A stretch of DNA of 64,000 nt. Source: Euphorbia lathyris. Taxonomy: Eukaryota > Streptophyta > Magnoliopsida > Malpighiales > Euphorbiaceae. Each line of letters opens with the position of its first letter. Position 1 is the first letter of the stretch. Shown here piece after piece: positions 10,772-22,387 of the stretch. The notes under the pieces were generated by a model, which did not search any database, was not told where the DNA came from, and saw nothing but the letters and a program-made list of their open reading frames with translations. The stretch lies in assembly GCF_963576675.1 (NCBI RefSeq), contig NC_088911.1, forward strand, positions 91,355,256 to 91,419,255, in the 5' to 3' direction. Both the position numbers and the translations under genes were made by a program.

Positions 10772-10887
10772 TGGACCAAACCTTCAAAGGGTCTATTTTT
10801 AATATCATGTCTCTTTTTGTTTTTGTTTTTGTTTTTCTCTTCTTTTGCGACGTCATTGGAATAGACGTCATTTTAATAACGCGGAGG

Positions 10888-12250
10888 GCCGTGCAACCCC
10901 GCACTTAACGTTTGTTTTGCACTAACAAAAACAAAAATAAAAAATAAAATAAACAACAAAAAAATTAAACTAATTTATTGATTCTTTAATTTTTCCGACA
11001 CACTACCCTCCCTCGGAAATTAGCTAAAGTTCCGTTATTTGTCGTTAAAGGTAAATACCGTCGGAACACAAAGGATCGGTTTTAGTGAGAAATTTTAGTC
11101 TTAATTTTGAAGTTCTAGAATTTATGCAAAGCCTAGGTTTATACTAAACAAAAGCATTGAGTCCTAACCCACATGTCATCTCCATAATGAAATTTAAAAA
11201 GGCAATAGAAACGGGATGTTTGAAAATTTAGCGAAGACTCGATAGTACACAATTTAAACCCGAAATTTTTTGAGGTAATTTTGAGCCTAAAAGAGTTCAT
11301 ACGAGAACTCTATTTCCTTCACAATTTTTCGAGAGCTTTGACTTCACTCGACTCATAGAGTTTGCATCTAATACCGGGTTAAGTACACCTATTTTGGTTA
11401 AAATGGCAATAGATGAGAAAACGAACCCACTTAGTCTAAATCTTCTCTTAATTTATTTTTCTCGTTTTTATCAATCTCTAGGAAACCCCCTTGAGCCTAC
11501 TAACCGACTTTTCTTGTTAATACCCTTTTAACAATTAACCCTCTTTTTCCTCTTGTTTAAATACCAACAAAATCAATTCGCACCCGAAATAAGTCAAGGC
11601 CTTAATAACTGAGCACCACAAGTTCTCGAGATCGTTTTTGTGCCGCTCTCAAAACAAAAAGAAAAAGAAAAACATAATAAAGAGCAAAAAGGCATTCTCA
11701 AGCTCCACCCGAGCAATTTCGAGTTATATTTTACAAACTTACTAAGGCCAAAATAAAAATGCGGTGCGATCATCAAAATGGTATTTAAACTCGAGTTTCC
11801 AAAAATTAACCACTAAAAAGCCACCCGCATTACAACCCCCCTCCGGGTTCATTTTTAATATTGCCTAGACCATAACATAGGAGGAAAAACCCGGATAAAA
11901 ATGCAAACTCAAAGTGATCTCGAGTAAGTGCAAAGAAGAGTGCCAAAACACCGACCCACCAAAGTTTGAGCGTAAGAGTGAAATCCCTTGGTGAGGTACT
12001 ATCGGGTTCTCAAAAGATAATCAACCCCCCGTTAATATTGCCTATTAATTTTGATCATGGAGGTTTCAAACAAGTTTTGGTCACTCGTTTGTTTGCGTAG
12101 GTACTTACCGAAAACTTTGCATAAAACTTTAACTTTGAAATCACGCACTTGGTAAAACCAACCGACGGTTTGTTTCTTAATAATCTCAATCCCTTGTCTT
12201 TCGATTTCTTTTACTTGAGGACAAGTAAAACTTTAAAGTCCGAGGAGGTT
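10888..12250 (+). other. Conserved non-coding 3' internal region of copy C
   Basis: This stretch recurs at 4913-6268 and, inverted, at 1-730. It has no open frame shared by the three copies. Its conservation in a coding-poor element suggests cis functions such as packaging or RNA export, but recent common origin explains it equally well. Confidence 0.75.
12235..12250 (+). other. Polypurine tract of copy C
   Basis: AAAGTCCGAGGAGGTT lies directly before the 3' LTR. Nearly the same tract lies at 6253-6268 before the shared LTR. It would prime plus-strand synthesis. Confidence 0.7.
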
Positions 12251-14078
12251 TGATAGGGGTATTTTACCCCTATCTTTTAGCGTGATTTACAGATTAATTT
12301 TAGAAGAAATGAATAAGTTTAATTGCAAAAATAGAGTGTTTTAATAAAATAACGAAATAAAAATAAATTCCGCACTTTCGGTTAATTTTCCTTGTTTTTG
12401 ATTAATTTAGGAAATAAAACGTCAAACTAACTCGGCTCTCGAGAATTGTATTTCAGGTACGAACAAGGAGTGAAAATCCACCACAATACGCGGGGCGTCT
12501 CATTCTTTACGCGGGGCGTGAAACACCAAGTCAGAAATAATTGCCCTATCCATAGACACCACGTGGGATCTACTCAGCATACGCGAGGCGTATACCACCT
12601 TACGCGAGGCGTATGACATATGTCAGAAATGATTACCCTAATCCTGAAAGTCAGACTGCATGGTCTCCCCGAGTCAACTATCTATACGCGGGGCGTACCA
12701 CCTTACACGCGGGACGTGTGAGGGAATTCTTCAACTTAAAAGAATCAGAGACTCATTTACGCGAGGCGTGCTTCAGCTACGCACGGCGTAAAAGGACAAA
12801 TTCAAGCAATAAAAAGTCAGAGACTCAACCACGCGAGGTGCATCCCAGTCTACGCGGGGCGTGGTTGAGACAACAAGATTTGGATTTGGTCCAAATGCAG
12901 GAGATTTCTGACGGAATGGGCAAACACGCAGGGCGCATACCACCATACGCGAGGCGTATCATGGGATTTCTGCACAAAATCATGTTCCTCCATGCTTGTA
13001 CCTTGTGGAATTACAATTTTACCCCGTGCTTGATGTGTATAAATAAGAGTGACTAGCACTCATTTCAGACACTTTTTGACACACCTTGTAACATATACCA
13101 TCTTGAGATTAAATTCTTACCATTTGTAGTTTTAGATTTTGTTTTTAGGCTTTATATAGCCAAACTCTTTCACCTTGAGAGCTTGTTCGTTGATTCCGGC
13201 ATTCCATCAAAGTTCCGCTCCATCTCCGTGCACCAAGGTCGAAAGCTCCACCATCCAAGTCCTAAGAGACGGCTTTGAGTCCGGTTAGCTAGTTCCGAGG
13301 GTGGATTCTTCCCTTTACACTTGCTAATTAGCTTGTACTCATCCTATGTACTAGGCTTGGTTGTAATTCATATTTACATTCTCCATATTTATAATTTATG
13401 ATTCATAATCTTCTTTTCTATATATGTGTTGATGTTTGTTACTTGTTTTGATACTCATAATTGATTATTGTGTAGGAGAACGCGATTCCCGACGCCATTC
13501 GGGCTATCTTTAGGGATTCATATAGGTGTTGCCTTACCGGAAGTGACGCTCCGGAAACCGTAGGAATTGACAAGCCACGGAACTTACGGGCCCTAATTTC
13601 TGGTCCCAAGCATTAGACACGCCTTAACTAGGAACCACGTAGTCTAAGTACTTCACGGGTCGGTTACACTACACGTAGTCGTCTTTGCAAGAGCAAAACA
13701 TCAACCGTATATGCATTAGGAGTCATTATTTGTCATATTTATACCTTATCGCATCCACATCATTTCATAGAGTTTCGTTATATAAATTTGCCTCACCCAT
13801 AGTTAGGAGTAGTTTGTAGTTGGTCCCCATATCAACCTCAAAGTATTCACCGCTTAAATAACGTATAAAACCGAGTCATTTAATACTTGCAGTTATAAAT
13901 CCCGTGGATTCGATACACGGTCTTAACCGGATTATTACTTGATACGACGGGGTACACTTGCCCCTAAGTAGTGGCGTGTAGTAAAGATAGAGCATTTAGA
14001 AAGATCACATCCATAGTCGTAACGCACTTATCATACATATTTTATCGTAAAGAACACTACACTAGACGGTACGCATCA
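12251..14078 (+). repeat. 3' LTR of copy C
   Basis: It is the same length as the 5' LTR and keeps all landmarks, with the module array at 12488-12957 and TATAAATA at 13038-13045. Many differences between the two LTRs are C/T or G/A changes, some inside module CpGs. Confidence 0.9.
12488..12957 (+). promoter_or_regulatory. Six paired GC modules in the 3' LTR of copy C
   Basis: These are the positional equivalents (offset 5982) of the modules at 6506-6975, with the same spacing. Individual motifs differ by single bases from the 5' LTR while the spacing is unchanged. Confidence 0.8.
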
Positions 14079-14559
14079 ACAACCCCCAAACACGACGGAG
14101 GACCGCACTCACCGGTAGAGTTCAAGGGCGACGTCGGCTGGAGATCGCGACGTCGATGGTGGTAGCGGCAGCTAGGTCACAAACTGGGCGGCGACGGTGG
14201 CCCTTTCTTCATCGCACGAGAGGCACTGTATTTTATCTATTATGGAAAATGACTTCCTAGATACTTAATTTATAAATTTTAATCCTTAAAATATATTAAA
14301 AATACTGATTTTACTAGTTTAATATAATTCAAAATCATTACGTTGTAAATAATTTTTCAAATCTGAATTTCTCTAAATTTCCCTATTTTTTAGGTAAAAT
14401 AATAGTATTATTTTACTAATTCATTATCCTATTAATTAGTCTTTCAAATGGTATGCATCCTAGATTTTGAAATAGAAAAATATATCTGAAGAATATTTTG
14501 AAATAAAAAAAATTAATCCATTAAACTAATTTGGAACAAAATAACTAGGTATGAGAAAA
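14079..14559. other. Intergenic segment, GC-rich then AT-rich
   Basis: The first 140 bp after the LTR are GC-rich and include several GCGACG words. The rest is AT-rich. I see no frame or repeat I can name. The GC-rich part may be a host or older-element remnant. Confidence 0.4.
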
Positions 14560-14574
14560 ACAAATATCTAAATT
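14560..14574. repeat. Target-site duplication of LINE 1, 3'-end copy
   Basis: ACAAATATCTAAATT here recurs at 30304-30318. It touches the T run (14573-14581) that is the LINE poly(A) tail on the minus strand. The pair brackets the whole nested structure. Confidence 0.85.
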
Positions 14575-14602
14575 TTTTTTTGAAAGGAACTTGAGAACTT
14601 TA

Positions 14603-16306
14603 TTAGAAGAATACGTTACTGGAAACAATAACAAAATTGGGGGGATGGTGGAACCAGGAACCCCGATCAGACCCTGAAATCACCGCTCGCGCAAACACAT
14701 GGGCATAATGATTCGCTGACCGTCTAACAAAAGAAACCTCACAGGAATCTATATCTCGTAACAGAGATTTACAATCGCCTATTATAACGTCTACTACTGA
14801 GGAAGTACTAGAAGCTCGCTTAAGGGCAAAATCTACCAATTGGGAATCAACTTCAACCAAAGTGCGAGTCCAGCCCTGCTCTTTAATCCAGCTGAGAGCT
14901 TCCCGGCATGAGAGGGATTCGATGAGGAATAGGTCAAGCGGGCAGAGCAGCTGTCCATTTTTTGTAGCGATGAAGTTACCCACTTCATTCCGGGCAACTA
15001 TACCAAAACCTGCAAAACCTTCATTCACAAACACAGCCCCGTCGACATTGATTTTCAGGAAGTCCCGCGGTGGAGGGGACCAGCACGATACCGCAGGCTG
15101 GAGTCCGCGACCTATCCGATGATTCTGGGCAGCTTTCCAACCCGACAGTGCAGCAACAGCCGAACTGAAGATGACCGCTGCAGTAGAATACGTGTTTTGC
15201 CAAACTCTTCTGTTCCTATTCATCCAGATTTCCCAGCACAAAACAACAGCCAACTCAATAACATCCTTAGCCTGAGACCGTACCACCTGTTCCCAAAACT
15301 CAGAGAACGACCTTGCTTGAGAACCCGAGCTACCATACACCGATAGGGTCCAGACCTGCAGTGCAAACCGATAACCCACCAGATTATGCACCGTCGACTC
15401 CGCCTCTCTGAAGCACATTGGGCAATTGACAATTATAGGGACTCGTTTTTCTCTTAGCGCAGTCCGCGTCGGAAGACTGTCAGATAGAGCATGCCACAGA
15501 AAATTCCAGACTTTTGGGGGAACCTTTAATTTCCAGATAGAGTTCCATTGCACTGTATTTATCCCCTGATTCGCCACAGTGCCAGCAGCTCTCAGAGAGA
15601 GATACGAACACTGAACTGACCCGAGCTGGCATCAGCCCAAGACCAAGCATCCTCGACATTTCTTAGACTCAACGGGATTCGGGCAATCAACTCGGCGTCC
15701 CTATCACAAAACAGACCTCTTACCAACTCTAAATCCCAGGCCGCTCTTCCCGGAATACGCAGCATATTCACAGATTTAATGTCGACCCCCTCGACTCTCT
15801 CACTCATCACATACAGGTTCTGCATGTCGGGGAGCCAGGGGTCCTCCCAAATGTCAATTGTTGACCCATCCCCCACCACCCGTCTAGCATGCTGTCGCAG
15901 CACCTCCTGAGCATCCATCAGGCTTCTCCACACAAAACTCGGATTCGCACTTATCTCCTCTTCAAGGAACGAAACCTGGGGGAAATATCTAGCTTGGAGG
16001 ACCCGCGCTGCTAGGGAGGAGGGGTTATTAAGCAGTCTCCACCCCTGTTTAGCGAGTAACGCCACATTGAACTGATGTAGGTTCCGGAAGCCCATACCGC
16101 CTGCTTCCTTTGGAACGCACAGTCGTTCCCACGACTTCCAACGGATCCGTCTCCCCTAACTGCTACCAGAGCCCCACCAGAAAGAGTTCATCATCTTTTC
16201 TAATTCATCACACAGGGATCTTGGGAGGATAAAGAGACTCATTGCGTAAGCCGGAAGGGTTTGTAGCACCGACTTGATAAGCACCTCCTTCCCTGCTCGG
16301 GATAGC
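14603..16306 (-). pseudogene. LINE 1 ORF2, 3' half (RT end, zf-RVT, RNase H)
   Basis: This is the continuation of the reverse transcriptase that is cut at 26648 by the Copia insertion; joining across one ATAGC copy keeps the protein similarity. It reads through the late RT and connection region, then zf-RVT (motif KVPPKVWNFLWHALSDSLPT) and an RNase H with VDGA, the acidic residue before SCREAL, VEVDSQ and ANHYAH. A TAG at 16156-16158 and a frameshift near 15592-15600 break the frame. The last stop is at 14603. RNase H would remove RNA from the cDNA hybrid during target-primed reverse transcription in the nucleus. Confidence 0.87.
16302..16306. repeat. Target-site duplication of the SIRE Copia element, left
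   Basis: ATAGC at 16302-16306 is repeated at 26643-26647. Both copies lie within LINE coding sequence, which proves that the Copia element is the later arrival. Confidence 0.9.
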
Positions 16307-17656
16307 TGTTGGTCCCTTGTAAGGTTGCAAATATAGTTCCAAATGGGGGGTTAGGAACTATTTGACCTTTTTTAATTGATTAGGGCAAATTTCTTTTTCT
16401 TAAGAAAAGATTATATGACAGCGGCGCTGATCAATCGACAAGACACTGGCTTAGTCAACTAGTGACTAGGTCAGTTTCGTTGCTTAGGTCAGGAAATAGC
16501 ACTTGGAGTCTATTCCTGAACTAATTCGTTGACAGCGCACAACTCAGCTTGACCTCTTTTACTTGGTCAGTTTTAGTTTGTTTTAAGCAAGCAATATAAA
16601 TAAGGAGTTAAGGTTTAGAAATACTTCACTCAGCAGATTTATCCAGGTTCGGCTTCTTCCAAGCCTACGTCCTGTCCCCGGAACACTTTCGAGATTTCAA
16701 ATCCTCTACTGAGCTCTTTAAAGGTAGAGCCTAAAACCTTTTACAATATCAGCAATTGAGTATGATAAGAGTACCTTCCTCTATACTTCTACTCAATCCT
16801 AATCTCTCCGCTGAGTACTTAAAACCGAGTACTCAGCCTCTCCTTTCTATTCCTAGAAATGATTAAGATTTGTCCTAAACAACAATTGCTAGAACACCTT
16901 AGATGATTGAGGATCAATCACTCTAGACTTTTACACAAATGAATAAGCTTGTGGTGTAAGAATTTGCTTTGCTTTTGATGGAGAACTTTTTGTACACGTT
17001 TGGTCAGCGTAACGGCTTTTGCTCAAAGTTCTCTATTGAATGTGGATTCTGAATGCTCTATTTATAGAGAGCTGTGAGAGCTTCTGGTTATTTCGAATTT
17101 CGAAATAACCGTTGGAGGGAAACGGCTTCATGTCGCTTTCACTCAGTCTGTTCAGCAGTTCTCTTAGCCAATCAGATTCCAGCATCTTCTGTTCTTCGAT
17201 CAGTGTGGTAGTATGTTCCTCCAAATCGGGTAATGTCAAACAGACAGCTTCCTGCGTCTTCTGTTCTTTACCAACAGAGGAAATACTTGGTCTGGAAGTT
17301 GCTTTGTGGTCAGCGGCTATCTTGTACGTTTTGTCGAGACAGCTCAGCAGCTTCATACTGAAGTTGTCTACGTGGATCTTCTCGATCCTTCATTGGTGAG
17401 CTCCGTTTCAATACTCAACGGCAGCGTTTTGAAATACGCGGGCTGAGTGATCTTGGGCTTGTTTGACTTGGGCTTTGACTTCCATATAGAGCTTGGGCCT
17501 TATGATCTTTATGTCTTATAACAATTATGAACTCAACATTGAACAAACACATTAGTAACAATAAATCAAAGCATTTAAACTTAGTGTGTTGTAGAATATT
17601 TAATTTCACTTAATTAACTTTGTCAAATCAAAATCCTGTGGAAAGGTGTTTCAACA
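16307..17656 (-). repeat. 3' LTR of the SIRE element
   Basis: It runs TGTTGGTCCC to TTTCAACA and has a TATA box at 17059-17066 (minus strand). Just upstream of that box lies a near-perfect 25-bp palindrome at 17086-17110 with TTTCGAA core words. The frames at 17033-17609 inside it are not genes. Confidence 0.92.
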
Positions 17657-17753
17657 AACTCCCCCATTTTGATGTTGGCAAAACTAATCAGCAAGGAACT
17701 CAGCGTTGAGCTCCCCCATGATAGTTGACCTTTTTGATTAAGTGAACTCCCCC
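17657..17753 (-). other. Multiple polypurine tracts of the SIRE element
   Basis: On the minus strand AAAATGGGGGAGTT (17657-17670) touches the 3' LTR. Two further GGGGGAG tracts lie at about 17711-17716 and 17745-17753. Repeated polypurine tracts next to the 3' LTR are a known signature of the SIRE lineage. Confidence 0.75.
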
Positions 17754-18135
17754 GTCAGGGCTGAGCTACTGACTTAGTTTTATTCTAAACATTCTAAGGT
17801 TTAATTGAATAAGTCTAAGATCAGTTTTCAGGTATAGGTCAGCTTATGGGTCATATTCTATTTTACTCAGTATTCAGCGGAAGTAATGTATAGTGACAGA
17901 GCATAGCGCTGAGTAATTTATTTGTTCAATGGTTTATATTAGACAAGTTCAAACATTAATTTTTATACGCAGCATGCATTCAGATAATACTTAGCATGTA
18001 GGATATATAACCAGGATAAGTAACCAAAAGAAGTTAGGCATATTTAATTGCTTTCAAAAAAAATAAGAACAAACACATAAGGAATTCTTAACTACTTCTA
18101 AATTCCTTCCTAACTTCTTCCCTAACTTCTAACGT

Positions 18136-19872
18136 CTAACGTTGAGTTCCTTCTCCTGAATTGCCACTTTTCTCCCCCGTTTTGCCAGCAGCAGTAGGCA
18201 AATTGATGGATGGGGCAGTGGACTTGGTGAGTTCTTGCAGCATATGAATTTGACCCTCCAAAGAGTTCATGTGATTGACCATAGTCAACATGAGTTCGGT
18301 CATTTTGGTCATTTGAGCTTGGGTTGGTTGCTGCGTCTGAACCGAAGAGAAGTGGTTGATCAAGTCATGAATTTCACGCAGAATTTGGTGAGTTACAGAT
18401 GGATGAGAGGACTGATCGTGAGTGGACTGGTTATGGTTTGGTGGAGAATGAATTTGTTCTTGAAGCAGAGTGTCAACTGAGGCAATGACACGCCGTCCTG
18501 ATTCAGTAGCACCTAGGTGTGCAAATTTGGTAGGAGTGGGCTCGCACTGAGTGCCTTGAGTAGCATCAGGACTATGGGGTGTGTTGACTTCAGGTGCTGA
18601 GTTGCTCTGGTATTGAGTTGGAGGTGGGATTTGAGCTTCTTTTGGACTAGCAGGGGTTTTGGCTTGTTTCTCACTTTGAGGAATAGAGGCTTGTTTTTGT
18701 GGAGAACCCTCTTGGGTAATGTGGGGCTCAAGAACAGTTTCTTCTTCTGTTCTCATTTTCTTCTGAGCTGACTCAGCTAGGTCCTGATCAACTTTCTTCT
18801 TGTTTCTTTCCATTAGCCTTACCTTTCTTGGGACAGTACGAATATCCTTCGAGCAGGTTCCCTTTTTCTTCTTCTTCTCAGTTTGAGCAATCTCAGATGG
18901 CACAGTAGAAATATACTCAGTTTGAGGTTCATGTGTTGGTTCTGTACCCTCATCAGATTGAGCAGTTTCAGCCATAACATTAGCTATAGCATCATCCAGA
19001 TCTGTTAGATTTTCCATTTCTCCAATGGGTTGCTCAATCTCAGCCATAATATCCTCCTTCTCAGTGCTTCCATTTCCGTCATATCCTTTCAGGGGTTGAC
19101 TATGTGATAGTCCATTCAGCAGACCTGCAGTGATAACATTTCCTGATGAACTTATTTCACCTACAGTCTCTATATTCTTGTCCTGTATTATCTTTGTGAT
19201 GAGAGAACCCAAACGGAGCTGCCGTCCACTTCGTTGAAAAGCTCCGACCAAAAAGACAGGAAGATTGAATGGAGTGCTGGTCAGCATGTGCCAGATGAAG
19301 CATTGTTCAAAGTTAGAGGCGGATGAGGGTGAGCTGAGTTTAGGAAAGATGAAGTTGGTCAACATGAAGTGGACCATCTTCTGATTTTTGCCCATGCAGG
19401 TGCTGGGTACTTCTCCTTTGTAGTCTCTGGGTTTACAGAACCCCTTCATCTTTTCTGCGATGGCTTTTGGTATTGGCTCCTTTGTTGTCCTGAACCGGAT
19501 CCCTGTATTTGGTATATCTAGCAGTGTTGCTAGATATTCAGGATTTATCACTATCTTTTGACCTTTAACTATAGTCTCTAAGTAGTCAGAGTCATCTGCA
19601 TCAACGTGCAGGTTGGAGTAGAACTCTCTCACTATCGTGGGATAGGTTTGTCCGGAAAGAGAGAAGAGACCTTTCCATTTGTTCTTTTTGATCCATTCAC
19701 AGAATGGTTTCTCAGAAGAGACGAAACCAGAGTGAAAGTATCGACTCCTTAGTACTTCTTGATTCTTGGCCCAAGAATGTACCTTGATCATCCTTCTTAC
19801 CATACTAGTTGAAGGACCAGCCTGATCAGTGGATTTGAGGGTTGGAGAGAAGGTACTTTTGTTTAAGGACAT
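18136..19872 (-). CDS. Envelope-like ORF of the SIRE element (intact frame)
   Basis: This 578-codon frame lies downstream of pol, in a different frame and about 470 nt past the pol stop, so simple readthrough of the pol stop would not reach it. The first half resembles the domain often labelled envelope-like or putative plant transposon protein in plant elements: charged start, Ser-Pro-rich lead, then about 170 ordered residues. The second half is low-complexity (Lys-rich run, Pro/Gln/Ser/Thr-rich stretches), with a short helical, coiled-coil-like segment near residues 525-565. I see no signal peptide or clear membrane segment, so envelope function is unproven. Start chosen at the first ATG. 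Expression would need a separate or spliced RNA. Confidence 0.75.
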   Translation of the reverse strand: MSLNKSTFSPTLKSTDQAGPSTSMVRRMIKVHSWAKNQEVLRSRYFHSGFVSSEKPFCEWIKKNKWKGLFSLSGQTYPTIVREFYSNLHVDADDSDYLETIVKGQKIVINPEYLATLLDIPNTGIRFRTTKEPIPKAIAEKMKGFCKPRDYKGEVPSTCMGKNQKMVHFMLTNFIFPKLSSPSSASNFEQCFIWHMLTSTPFNLPVFLVGAFQRSGRQLRLGSLITKIIQDKNIETVGEISSSGNVITAGLLNGLSHSQPLKGYDGNGSTEKEDIMAEIEQPIGEMENLTDLDDAIANVMAETAQSDEGTEPTHEPQTEYISTVPSEIAQTEKKKKKGTCSKDIRTVPRKVRLMERNKKKVDQDLAESAQKKMRTEEETVLEPHITQEGSPQKQASIPQSEKQAKTPASPKEAQIPPPTQYQSNSAPEVNTPHSPDATQGTQCEPTPTKFAHLGATESGRRVIASVDTLLQEQIHSPPNHNQSTHDQSSHPSVTHQILREIHDLINHFSSVQTQQPTQAQMTKMTELMLTMVNHMNSLEGQIHMLQELTKSTAPSINLPTAAGKTGEKSGNSGEGTQR

Positions 19873-20344
19873 TTTTGAAGTTCTGAAGCTCTTAAGTGCT
19901 TAAGGAAAATTCTGAAGCTTTCTAAAGTTCAGTGCGCATGAAGAGAAGGTAGTGGGTTAATATCCACTATTTATAGATTTTTAACTTGGATTTCCATTTG
20001 AATTTTGGTCGGTTTTGCCCTTGGGTTGTCCAATCGACAGAAAATCTGACATTTATGACACTTTAAGACGTATTCGGCGCATGCGCAGTACAGGTGTCAT
20101 TACGCGTGTGGTGGCATTAAATGTTAATGATTACTTTTACTCAGCGTTTGTTGTTATAAACGTTTCATATTCTGAGTAGTCAGTTTTGTTCAACGGATAG
20201 TTATAGAGGTTAGTTACTCGGCATGAGATAACTCACACAGTGTGCATTTATTTCTAGGCATGTGATTTTGACAGATACTCTTTAAAACACTCAGCATGTT
20301 AACATTCATTCAGCATGCATCATATCACATTTTTACTTAGGAAT

Positions 20345-22387
20345 TTAAGACAGTGGATTAAACATACCAATGGCTTCTCTCAGTATGCTGAGTTGCTCTC
20401 GTGCTAGAGGCTTTGTAAAGATATCAGCGAGCTGCTCATCGGTTGGTACATAAGTCAGCTTGATTTCTTCCTTGAGTACATGATCTCTGATGAAGTGATG
20501 TCTTATGCTGACATGCTTCATCCTGCTATGCTGAATTGGGTTCTTTGAGAGGTCAATTGCACTTTTGTTGTCGCATTTAACTTCAATTGTCTTTGTTTGA
20601 ACACCATAATCTTCAAGCTGTTGCTTAATCCATAGGACTTGAGCAACACAGCTTCCAGCAGCAATGTACTCAGCTTCAGTTGTAGACAGGGCTACTGACG
20701 CCTGCTTCTTGCTGAACCAAGATACAAGACAGCTTCCTAGGAAATGGCATCCTCCAGAGGTGCTTTTTCTTTCGAGCTTGTCCCGTCCATAGTCAGCGTC
20801 AGTGTATCCAATGAGTGTAAAGTCATGAGTATTTGGATACCACAAACCTGCATTTATTGAGCTTTGCAAATATCTAAGGATCCTTTTTACAGCTATGTAA
20901 TGGGATTCCTTAGGGTTAGCCTGATATCTAGCACAATAACATACTGAGAACTGAATGTCCGGCCTACTTGCTGTTAAGTAAAGTAAAGAGCCAATCATAC
21001 CTCGGTACAACTTGCTGTCTACTGACTTACCATTCTCATCAGCACAGAGGACAGTGTCAGTGCCCATAGAAGTGGATATTGGCTTACAATGTTCTAGTTC
21101 ATATTTCTTCAATATCTCCTTGGCATATTTAGCTTGACTGATGAATATGCCATTCTTTCCTTGTTTAATTTGAAGTCCAAGGAAGAAGTTGAGTTCTCCC
21201 ATCATTGACATTTCGAATTCAGTCTGCATTTGCTTGCTAAATTCCTTGCACATAGATTCATTAGTAGCACCAAATATGATGTCATCTACATATATTTGTG
21301 CCAGCAGGGTATCTTTACCCTTTCTCTTAATGAATAAGGTTGTATCAGCTTGACCTCTGACATAATTTCTAGTCAGTAAGAAGTTGGTCAGCCTCTCATA
21401 CCAAGCACGTGGTGCTTGCTTGAGACCATACAGAGCCTTTTTGAGTTTGTAAACGTGGTTTGGGAACTTAGAATCCTCAAACCCTGGAGGCTGATTGACA
21501 TAGACCTCCTCGTTTATTACTCCATTAAGAAATGCACTTTTAACATCCATTTGAAATAGTTTAAAATTCATATAAGATGCATATGCACATAAAATCCTAA
21601 TTGCTTCTAGCCTTGCCACTGGGGCAAAGGTCTCACCATAGCCAATACCTTCTTGCTGACTGTAGCCCTGAGCTACAAGTCTTGCCTTGTTTCTGACTAT
21701 GTTTCCTTGTTCATCCAGCTTGTTCCTGAAGACCCATCTTGTTCCAATGGTCTTTTGGCTTCTTGGATGTGGCACTAGCTCCCATACATTATTCCTCCTG
21801 AATTGGTCGAGTTCCTCTTGCATGGCATTCATCCAGAATTCGTCATGCTCAGCTTCGGCAAAGTTCTTCGGCTCCTGAACTGAGACGAAAGCTACATTGC
21901 CGAGATACTTCCTTAGTTGATTCCTTGTCATCAGCGTATTTCCAGCTGAGTCAAGAATTGCATTTTCTAAATGCCCTCTTAGGACTCTTATCTCCTTGGG
22001 TAGATTCATGTCTTGTTCTACTCGTGTTTCAACATTCTCTGCAGAAGTAGATTGGTCAGTGAAAGTAATTTTAGGTTCACTCTTACTCTTGGTCAGCCGT
22101 TTTGTGAAGGACTCAGTAGCTGGTTCTTGATCAGCAGTTGCTGAGTTTGGTTCATCTTCTATCAGCGGCTGGTATCTTCCTGCAGGGTCAGTTTCATCGA
22201 ATTGCACATGTATAGATTCTTCTAATACTTGGGTTCTTTTATTAAAAACTCTGTATGCTTTGCTGTTTGTTGAGTAGCCTAGAAAGATAGCCTCATCAGC
22301 TTTTGAATCAAATTTGGCTAAGCTATCTTTGGTATTTAAAATAAAACATCTACAGCCAAAGGCGCGAAAGTATCCAATGTTGGGCTT
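20345..22387 (-). pseudogene. SIRE pol, reverse transcriptase and RNase H part
   Basis: A 620-codon frame starts at the ATG at 22207, and similarity continues upstream in the same frame to the TGA at 22388-22390. It contains a Copia RT core: [10 protein letters not shown] at residues 220-229 with catalytic Asp 221, [13 protein letters not shown] at 258-270, and YVDD at 306-309. RNase H follows with [15 protein letters not shown] and CDNKSAI, ending at the TAA just before 20345. All visible catalytic residues are kept. The TGA upstream stands where relatives have Arg after ELWKG, most simply CGA to TGA. In the element this enzyme copies genomic RNA to DNA in cytoplasmic particles. Confidence 0.9.

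Larger units (their letters stand above)
6269..14078 (+). mobile_element. Complete gag-only Gypsy-type LTR retrotransposon, copy C
   Basis: The element is 7810 bp: 5' LTR 6269-8096, primer site 8103-8120, broken gag 8255-9759, a T-rich tract, a GC-module cluster 10076-10771, a conserved non-coding stretch, a purine tract and the 3' LTR 12251-14078. The internal region is only about 4.15 kb and lacks all pol domains. The two LTRs are equally long (1828 bp) and differ at roughly 2-3 percent of sites by eye. No target duplication is expected on the left because the element abuts copy B there. On the right the flank begins ACAACCCCC. Confidence 0.9.

Noticed and set aside
18235..18480. Plus-strand frame opposite the envelope-like ORF
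   Set aside because: It is a shadow of the 578-codon minus-strand frame with no protein features.
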